Source of the DNA: Halobaculum limi
GTDB taxonomy: Archaea; Halobacteriota; Halobacteria; Halobacteriales; Haloferacaceae
Length of the DNA stretch: 64,000 nt
NCBI RefSeq assembly: GCF_029490015.1
Contig: NZ_CP120468.1
Span: forward strand, 248,001-312,000
Direction: 5' to 3'
Under the pieces are notes generated by a model. It worked only from the letters and a program-made list of their open reading frames with translations, did not search any database and was not told the DNA's origin. Below are positions 58,500 to 64,000 of this stretch, piece after piece. Numbering within the stretch: position 1 is the stretch's first letter; every line of letters starts with the position of its first letter. Both the position numbers and the translations under genes were made by a program.

Positions 58500-61265
58500 A
58501 TGGCGGACTCTGTCGCGGAGCCGTCCTGTCTCGTCCTCATCGTGACCGAGGACGAACGGGCGGTTCCCGACGGACTCACTCGGTCGATCCTCGATGCACT
58601 CGGGGACAGTGCCGCCGAGACCGTCGGGCCAGCGTCGCTCGCGGAGCGGTTCGAGCGACCGCGTCGCCCCGACGCGATCCTCCTCGTCGACGAGCCGCCG
58701 ATAGCCGACGAGACGCGAGCGATGCTCGCGGCCACACAGGTCCCGGTCGTCGTGTACGCGGCGACCGAACCGCCGGCAACCGACCAGTTCGTCGACGGCT
58801 ACGTCGACAGCGGGAGCGCCCCCGCGCAGGTTGCCAAAGAGATCGAACGTGCCCACGAGGGCGAGACGCGACGACAACTCCGGGCGGCGCGACAGCGCGT
58901 GACGGAACTGCACGCGGGGGCCGCAGAGATCGCCGCCGCCGATGACGTTGCGGAACTGTTCGACGAGGCAGTCGAAGTCGCACAGCGAGTGCTCTCGTTC
59001 GACCACTGTGGCATCGCGGTCAACAAGGGGGCGGAGATGGTGGTACAGGCGCGGTCGGAGACCGTCGACTGGCTTCGCACTCGCGTCCCGGTCGACGAGT
59101 CGCTCGGCGGGCGTGCGTTCCTTCGCAACGAGACCATCCACGTCGACGACGTGTCGACACACGAGTTGTACGGTGACGACGCCAACGGCTCCGGCATCTC
59201 CGTCCCCTTCGGCGACGACGGCGTCTTCCAAGCCGTCTCGAAGCGCCCGAACGCGTTCGACGAGACGGACAGAGAGTTGGCGGAACTGCTCGCGACGCAC
59301 GTCGGGCAGGCGTACGAGCGCCTGCGGACGGAGGCGGACCTGTCGCGGCGCGAGCGGGTGCTGACCGAACTTCACAAGGCCGCACCCAGACTCGTCGACG
59401 CCGACTCGGAGGACGAACTGTTCGAGTTGACCGTCGAGATTGCACAGCGAGTGTTGGCGTTCGACCGGTCGTGCGTGTACACCGTCGACGACGACCGCTT
59501 CCGGCGACGGGCCACCTCTGACACGACGCTGCCTGCCGAACTCCCGCGAGACTTCGGCGTGATGGAGGCCACCCACACTGACGGGCAGTCGTTCGTCGTC
59601 GACGACATCGCGAGCGACGACGTCGCAGAGTCGTACGACGGGGCCTCGAAGTCGCTCGTGTCGGTCCCGTTCGCTGACGGCGCCGTCTTTCAGGCCGTCA
59701 CCGACGCCGTCAGTCAGTTCGACCACCACGACCTCGAATCCGCGGAACTGCTGACCTCGTACGCGACGGTGACCCACGAGCGCATCCAGTCGGAGGCCGA
59801 GGTGCGGGAGGCACGCCGCGTCACCGAACGACTCCACGACGCTGCCACCGACCTCGCGACGGCCGACGACGAACGGGCGCTCATCCAGCGTGCGATGACC
59901 GCCGCACAGGACGTGCTCTCGTTCGACAAGTCGACGTTCACGATGCGACAGGGCGACAAACTCGTGCCGACGGTCGACTCCGAGGGGAGTCCACCGAACA
60001 GTTCCCGCCCGATGGACATCGACGAGGGCGTCGCCGGGCAGACGTACCAGACGGGAGAGTCCACGCTCATCCACGACGTGCGCGACCACGAGACGGCCGA
60101 ACCGGTCCGCGCGGAGTACCGATCCGGACTCTCGGTTCCCGTCGGCGACCTCGGGGTGTTTCAGGCCGTCGCGACCGAACCGGAGGCGTTCACCCAAAGT
60201 GACCTCAACAACGCGGAGTTGCTGATGACCCACGTCGCCGTCTCGCTCGAACGACTGCGAACCGAGGTGGACCTCCGCGCCGAACACGACCGCCTGTCGG
60301 CGCTGTTCGAGAACGTTCCCGACGCGGCCATCTCCTTCGAGTTGGTCAACGGTGACCCCGTCGTCCGGTCGTACAACTCGGCGTTCGACGAGACGTTCGG
60401 CTTCGGCGAGACGGTCGTCGGCGAGTCCATCGACGACTACATCGTCCCCGACGCCGACCGACGGGAGGCGAGCGAACTGAACGAACGCCTCCGCAACGGC
60501 GAGAGCGTCCGGCAAGAGTGCCGTCGCCGCACCGCCGACGGCGTTCGCGACTTCCTGATGTACGTCGTTCCACTCGAAGCCGGGGCCGAGAACGTCGGCG
60601 GCTACGCTATCTACTCGGACATCAGCGAGCGGAAAGAGCGCGAGCGAGCGCTCCAGCGGCAGAACGAACGCCTCGACGAGTTCGCGAGCGTCGTCTCACA
60701 CGACCTCCGCAACCCCATCTCCATCGCCGAGGGCTACATCGAGTTGGTACGTGAGACGGGCGAGATGGAACATCTCGACACCGTCGCCGACGCCGTCGAA
60801 CGGATGCGCCATCTCGTCGACGACTTACTCAGACTCGCCCGCGAGGGCCGGGTCGTCGGCGAGACGGAACTGGTCGACTTGGCCGAGACCGCTCGCGGCG
60901 CGTGGGGCATCGTCGACACCGCGGACGCGACGCTGTCGACAGAAGCGGGCGACATCGACGCGGACCCCGAGCGTCTCGGCGAACTCCTGCAGAACCTCTT
61001 TCGAAACAGCATCGAACACGGCGGCGACGACGTCCACGTCACGGTCGAACCGACGGCGCGCGGGTTCGCCGTGAGCGACGACGGCCCCGGAGTCGACCCG
61101 GAGGATCGGTTGTCCGTGTTCGACGTGGGCGTCTCGACGGCGGAGGACGGAACCGGCTTCGGCCTCGCCATCGTCCGTCGCATCGCAGACGCCCACGAGT
61201 GGTCGGTGACGCTGACCGACAGCGAGGCGGGCGGCGCACGCTTCGAGTTCGTCACCGCCGTTTGA
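58500..61265 (+). CDS. Multi-GAF/PAS sensor histidine kinase
   Basis: A 921-residue soluble kinase. Residues 1-125 resemble a degenerate receiver domain ('DAILLVDEPPIADETRAMLAATQVPVVVYAA' in pieces; the phospho-acceptor Asp pocket is altered). Three GAF domains follow (about 140-275, 290-425, 435-575), each opening with a near-repeat 'A..VLSFDxxxF' (FDHCGIAV, FDRSCVYTV, FDKSTFTM). A PAS domain (about 590-695), HisKA with His734 in SHDLRNPI and HATPase_c (NLFRNSIEHGG, DDGPGVDPEDR, GFGLAIVRRIA) complete it. No membrane helix, so it senses a cytoplasmic signal. No response regulator is adjacent. Confidence 0.93.
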   Translation: MADSVAEPSCLVLIVTEDERAVPDGLTRSILDALGDSAAETVGPASLAERFERPRRPDAILLVDEPPIADETRAMLAATQVPVVVYAATEPPATDQFVDGYVDSGSAPAQVAKEIERAHEGETRRQLRAARQRVTELHAGAAEIAAADDVAELFDEAVEVAQRVLSFDHCGIAVNKGAEMVVQARSETVDWLRTRVPVDESLGGRAFLRNETIHVDDVSTHELYGDDANGSGISVPFGDDGVFQAVSKRPNAFDETDRELAELLATHVGQAYERLRTEADLSRRERVLTELHKAAPRLVDADSEDELFELTVEIAQRVLAFDRSCVYTVDDDRFRRRATSDTTLPAELPRDFGVMEATHTDGQSFVVDDIASDDVAESYDGASKSLVSVPFADGAVFQAVTDAVSQFDHHDLESAELLTSYATVTHERIQSEAEVREARRVTERLHDAATDLATADDERALIQRAMTAAQDVLSFDKSTFTMRQGDKLVPTVDSEGSPPNSSRPMDIDEGVAGQTYQTGESTLIHDVRDHETAEPVRAEYRSGLSVPVGDLGVFQAVATEPEAFTQSDLNNAELLMTHVAVSLERLRTEVDLRAEHDRLSALFENVPDAAISFELVNGDPVVRSYNSAFDETFGFGETVVGESIDDYIVPDADRREASELNERLRNGESVRQECRRRTADGVRDFLMYVVPLEAGAENVGGYAIYSDISERKERERALQRQNERLDEFASVVSHDLRNPISIAEGYIELVRETGEMEHLDTVADAVERMRHLVDDLLRLAREGRVVGETELVDLAETARGAWGIVDTADATLSTEAGDIDADPERLGELLQNLFRNSIEHGGDDVHVTVEPTARGFAVSDDGPGVDPEDRLSVFDVGVSTAEDGTGFGLAIVRRIADAHEWSVTLTDSEAGGARFEFVTAV

Positions 61266-61324
61266 GACACCAGTTCACGCCCGAATCAGGCGGCGTGGCC
61301 CACCGCAGGCCGCCACAGCGTGGC

Positions 61325-61849
61325 TCAGTTGAGTACGAGGAACTGGTAGTTCAGCACCGTCGCGAAACTCACCCACGCGAGATACGGCACCAGCAGCGCC
61401 GCCGCGCGGCGGTCGACGCGAGCGAACGCGACGACCGTGCCCGTCAACAAGACGACGAGGACGGCGATGATGCCGAGGGCGACGCCGATCTGTTGGAACT
61501 GGAAGAACGCGGGCGTCCACGCGACGTTGAACGCGAACTGGAGGACGAACGCGCCGAAGGCGACCCGTCGCTCGGGCGAGGCGTCGGCGCGGACGAGCAA
61601 CCAGACGGCCGCGCCCGTGAGCGTGAACAGCGTCGTCCAGACGACGCCGAACAGCCACGGCGGCGGGTACAGCGCTGGCTTGGTCAGCGCCTCGAACCAC
61701 GCGGAGTCGGGCCCGCCGAGGACGGCGGGCACCCCGCCGACGACGTTGACGGCGAGGACGAGCGCAGCGAGGCCGAGGAGGCCGTCGAGGCGGTCGTCGA
61801 GTCCAGCGAGCGGCCCGCGACTGTCGAGTGAAGCGGCTGAATCGGTCAC
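61325..61849 (-). CDS. TspO/MBR (tryptophan-rich sensory) family protein
   Basis: A 174-residue membrane protein with five helices. Family motifs are 'WFEALTKPALYPPPWLFGVVWTTLFTL' seen in two pieces, 'QFAFNVAWTPAFF' and 'LLVPYLAWVSFATVLNY'. TspO binds porphyrins and other tetrapyrroles and is involved in stress or light regulation in bacteria. The N-terminal 20 residues are a polar extension. Next gene on the same strand is 52 nt upstream, probably independent. Confidence 0.93.
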   Translation of the reverse strand: MTDSAASLDSRGPLAGLDDRLDGLLGLAALVLAVNVVGGVPAVLGGPDSAWFEALTKPALYPPPWLFGVVWTTLFTLTGAAVWLLVRADASPERRVAFGAFVLQFAFNVAWTPAFFQFQQIGVALGIIAVLVVLLTGTVVAFARVDRRAAALLVPYLAWVSFATVLNYQFLVLN

Positions 61850-61901
61850 GGAGGAACGTACGCTCGCTGACGTGATAACCTCGCGGGGAACGCTCGGCCG
61901 C

Positions 61902-62927
61902 TCAGGCCTCGCCGACGGCCGCCTCGATTCGCGAGAGCCCTTCGGTCACGTCGTCGGCGTCGACGTCGAGGTGGGTACACAGCCGGCAGGTGTACTCGCC
62001 GAACGCGTGGAATTTCACGCCGTGCTCCTTGCACGCGGCGGAGAGTTCCTCGCCGGTCAGCCCCGCGGCCTCGCTGTTCACCATCACGATGTTCGTGTCG
62101 GGGGCGGGCGCAGAGAGACCCTCGATGTCGTTCAACCCCTCGGCGAGTGCGGCGGCGTTTGCGTGGTCGTCGGCGAGTCGCTCGACGTTCTCTAAGGCGA
62201 GGAGGCCGGGCGCGGCGATCATTCCCGCCTGCCGCATCGCGCCGCCGAACAGTTTGCGGATGCGACGCGCGCGGTCGACGAACTCCTGCGGGCCGGCGAC
62301 GATGGACCCGACTGGTGCGCCAAGCCCCTTCGAGAGACAGAACATCACCGTGTCCACCTCGGCGGTCATCTCCGCGGGGTCAACGTCGCGGGCGACGCAG
62401 GCGTTGAGGAAGCGCGCGCCGTCGAGGTGGACCGGCACGTCGAGGTCGTGCGCGGCGTCGGCGGCCGCGTCGATGTCAGCCTTGGGGACGGCGATGCCGC
62501 CGCGGGAATTGTGCGTGTTCTCCAGACAGAGGAGGCCGGTGCCGGGCCGGTGGAGGTCCTCCTCGACGTAGCCCTCGCGCACTTGCTCGGGCGTGGGGAC
62601 CGCACGCTCGCCGCAGTCGAGGATACGTGGCTGGACCGACGACAACTGCGCGATGCCGCCGAGTTCCCACTTGTAGATGTGCGCCTGTTCGTCACAGAGC
62701 AACTCCTGCCCGCGGTCGGTGTGGGTCCGGATGGCGACCTGGTTGCCCATCGTCCCCGAGGGGACGTACAGCGCCGCCTCCATCCCGACGAGGTCCGCGG
62801 CGCGGCGTTCGAGTTCGTTGATCGTCGGGTCGTCTTGGTACACGTCGTCGCCCACCTCGGCGTCGCGGGCGGCGTCGCGCATCTCGTCGCTCGGTCGCGT
62901 GACCGTGTCCGAACGGAAGTCGATCAT
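61902..62927 (-). CDS. Threonine aldolase-type PLP enzyme (low specificity)
   Basis: A 341-residue fold-type I PLP enzyme of the L-threonine/allo-threonine aldolase family. It begins 'MIDFRSDTVTRPSDEMRDAA', with 'VGDDVYQDDPTINELE', the PLP-stacking 'HIYKWELGGIAQLS', 'CLENTHNSRGG', Asp in 'HLDGARFLNA', and the Schiff-base Lys in 'FCLSKGLGAPVGS'. It splits threonine to glycine and acetaldehyde or acts in reverse. ATG 62927 fits; the upstream frame to 62975 is not family-like. Confidence 0.94.
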   Translation of the reverse strand: MIDFRSDTVTRPSDEMRDAARDAEVGDDVYQDDPTINELERRAADLVGMEAALYVPSGTMGNQVAIRTHTDRGQELLCDEQAHIYKWELGGIAQLSSVQPRILDCGERAVPTPEQVREGYVEEDLHRPGTGLLCLENTHNSRGGIAVPKADIDAAADAAHDLDVPVHLDGARFLNACVARDVDPAEMTAEVDTVMFCLSKGLGAPVGSIVAGPQEFVDRARRIRKLFGGAMRQAGMIAAPGLLALENVERLADDHANAAALAEGLNDIEGLSAPAPDTNIVMVNSEAAGLTGEELSAACKEHGVKFHAFGEYTCRLCTHLDVDADDVTEGLSRIEAAVGEA

Positions 62928-62959
62928 GGAGTCAGCGTCGTCGTCCCGGCTGAAATAGG

Positions 62960-63110
62960 GCGCGGTCGAACGCAAGCGAGACCGCGAGGTGAACGGTAAA
63001 CGGAGCGAGCCGTGAGCGGCGCGCGGTCGCGAGGCCGACGACCGAAGCAGGGAGGCCCCGCGACGCGCGGGAGACGAAGCGACCCGCGAGCGATCCCGGG
63101 GATTGACGCC
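62960..63110. repeat. GAGCGA-rich spacer with palindromic ends
   Basis: Just upstream of the threonine aldolase gene, 62960-62986 reads gcgcggtcgaacgcaagcga and then gaccgcg, sharing inverted ends (CGCGGTC/GACCGCG) with the 46-bp repeat at 42.7 kb. The following 120 bases continue in similar GAGCG/GCGAGC sequence with variants of the same words ('gcgcggtcgcgag', 'gaagcgacccgcgagcga'). No gene is present. It appears to be the same class of dispersed intergenic element. Confidence 0.5.
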
Positions 63111-63132
63111 ACGCGCCCACCAATCGTCTGGC

Positions 63133-63921
63133 GTGCCGTACGCGACGAACGGAGACGTGGACCTGTACTACGAGGTGGACGGCGAGGGGCGCGACGCACA
63201 CGACGTGGACGCCGTCGTCTGCTGCGGCGAGATCGGATACGGCCCGTGGCAGTGGGGGTGGCAACACGCCGCTATCGCTGGGCCCTACCGCACGGTCGTC
63301 CCGGCGACTCGCGGAACCGCCGACTCCGACGCCCAACCCGGCCCCTACACGGTCGGCCAACTCGCCGCCGACCTCGACGCCGTCCTCGCGGACGCGGGGA
63401 TCGACAAGTGCCACGCCGTCGGCGTCGGCCTCGGCGGGATGGTCGCCCTGCACGCGGCGCTGCACTCTCAGCGCATCCGGAACCTCGCGCTCGTTGGAAC
63501 GTCTGCATACGGAGGAGGGCTCGATCCGGACCCGCTGTGGGCCGATCCCGGCGACCCCGCCGCGTTGGAGTCGTCGCTGCGGGCGACGCTCACCGACGAC
63601 TTCCTCGACACCCAACCTGACCTCGTCTCGCGAGTCGTCGAGTGGCGGGCGAACGAGGACGCCGACCGCGAGGCGTGGGAGGCGACCCGAGCGGCCGTCC
63701 GCGAGTTCGACGTGTCCAACCGCCTGTACGAGATTACGAACGAGACGCTCGTCCTCCACGGCCGCGAGGACGTGGTCTGCCCGCCGACGAAGGGGGAGGA
63801 ACTCGCCGAGGGCCTGCCGCGCGGGGAGTTCGTCGGTATCGAGGATGCCGCACACCTCGCGACCATCGAGGCGAGTCGGGAAGTGAACGACCGCATTCTC
63901 GACTTCTTCGCCGAGGAGTGA
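63133..63921 (+). CDS. Alpha/beta-hydrolase fold protein with Gly in place of the nucleophile Ser
   Basis: A 262-residue protein from a GTG at 63133. The fold is clear: 'GDVDLYYEVDGEG', oxyanion-region 'VCCGEIGYGPWQWGW', a catalytic-acid strand 'ETLVLHGREDVVCPP' and C-terminal His in 'EDAAHLATIEAS'. But the nucleophile elbow, normally GxSxGG, reads GVGLGG (97-102) with Gly99 where Ser should be. The codon is ggc, so no simple misread gives Ser. It may be a non-hydrolytic member or use another mechanism. Ends 79 bases before the window edge; nothing else is seen there. Confidence 0.85.
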   Translation: MPYATNGDVDLYYEVDGEGRDAHDVDAVVCCGEIGYGPWQWGWQHAAIAGPYRTVVPATRGTADSDAQPGPYTVGQLAADLDAVLADAGIDKCHAVGVGLGGMVALHAALHSQRIRNLALVGTSAYGGGLDPDPLWADPGDPAALESSLRATLTDDFLDTQPDLVSRVVEWRANEDADREAWEATRAAVREFDVSNRLYEITNETLVLHGREDVVCPPTKGEELAEGLPRGEFVGIEDAAHLATIEASREVNDRILDFFAEE

Positions 63922-64000
63922 GCGGCAGGCTACGACGCAACCGGCCGCGTCACGGACGGCGACGGAACTCGGCGGTGGCGCAATCCCTTTGTCCGCGAGC

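Noticed and set aside
58260-60515. 751-codon minus-strand open frame antisense to the histidine kinase
   Set aside because: Runs from inside the kinase gene into the alaS start, has antisense-type composition and no domain; both overlapped genes are certain.

Overview
The window is chromosomal DNA of a haloarchaeon (class Halobacteria). It is strongly GC-rich and its proteins are acidic (Asp/Glu-rich). TATA boxes sit about 25-40 nt upstream of start codons, as expected for leaderless or short-leader archaeal mRNAs. Many genes are typical of this class: MCM and RPA/RPAP replication proteins, Tfx, HalOD1, HTH_10 (Bat-type) regulators, archaeal Trm1, a TRAM protein and small haloarchaeal zinc-finger and membrane proteins. 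The genus cannot be fixed from the sequence alone.

Layout. 0-3.4 kb: a branched-chain amino-acid type ABC transporter (binding protein, then LivH and LivM permeases; LivM is cut by the window edge). 3.6-6.8 kb: a proline catabolism block (proline dehydrogenase, HTH_10 regulator, aldehyde/P5C dehydrogenase). 6.9-8.5 kb: a thiolase with its DUF35 partner. 8.6-12 kb: a beta-propeller-like protein, membrane proteins and PRPP synthetase. 12.1-16 kb: DabA/DabB, a putative inorganic-carbon uptake complex. 16.3-20.4 kb: an amidohydrolase, two regulators, a HIT protein and small membrane/wHTH genes. 20.4-22.65 kb: a gene-poor stretch with a relic of a HIT gene, a divergent M50-type membrane protease and about 1 kb without a convincing gene. 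22.65-27.4 kb: an MCM helicase carrying three inteins. 27.5-29.9 kb: a ZIP-like membrane protein, a 2Fe-2S ferredoxin and a selenium-binding-protein-family methanethiol oxidase in one tight operon.

30.3-38.8 kb: an internally duplicated PD-(D/E)XK-like protein beside tRNA-Pro, an SLC13/TrkA-C transporter, a large SF2 helicase, a cupin, a CBS-domain site-2 protease and tRNA-His. 39-42.7 kb: small haloarchaeal proteins, a ribbon-helix-helix protein and an RPA/RPA-associated-protein operon. 42.7-48.7 kb: a repeat-rich spacer, sugar nucleotidyltransferase, SDR, Tfx, TRAM, SWIM-type zinc protein and Trm1. 48.8-53.6 kb: a BrkB-type membrane protein fused to a second membrane domain, a PAP2 phosphatase, an 11-bp tandem repeat, glutamine synthetase with a divergent Lrp regulator, and a 50-residue zinc-finger protein. 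53.8-64 kb: M29 aminopeptidase, MazG-like pyrophosphohydrolase, AlaS, a multi-GAF histidine kinase, TspO, a threonine-aldolase-type enzyme and an alpha/beta-hydrolase-fold protein without a serine nucleophile.

Functionally the window mixes housekeeping genes (replication: MCM, RPA; translation: AlaS, Trm1, two tRNAs; nitrogen and nucleotide metabolism: GlnA/Lrp, Prs) with catabolic and transport modules. The less ordinary items are the three-intein MCM, DabAB in an archaeon, the ZIP-like gene coupled to ferredoxin and methanethiol oxidase, the divergent M50-like protease, and the duplicated nuclease-like protein next to a tRNA. No CRISPR array, rRNA or intact insertion sequence was seen.
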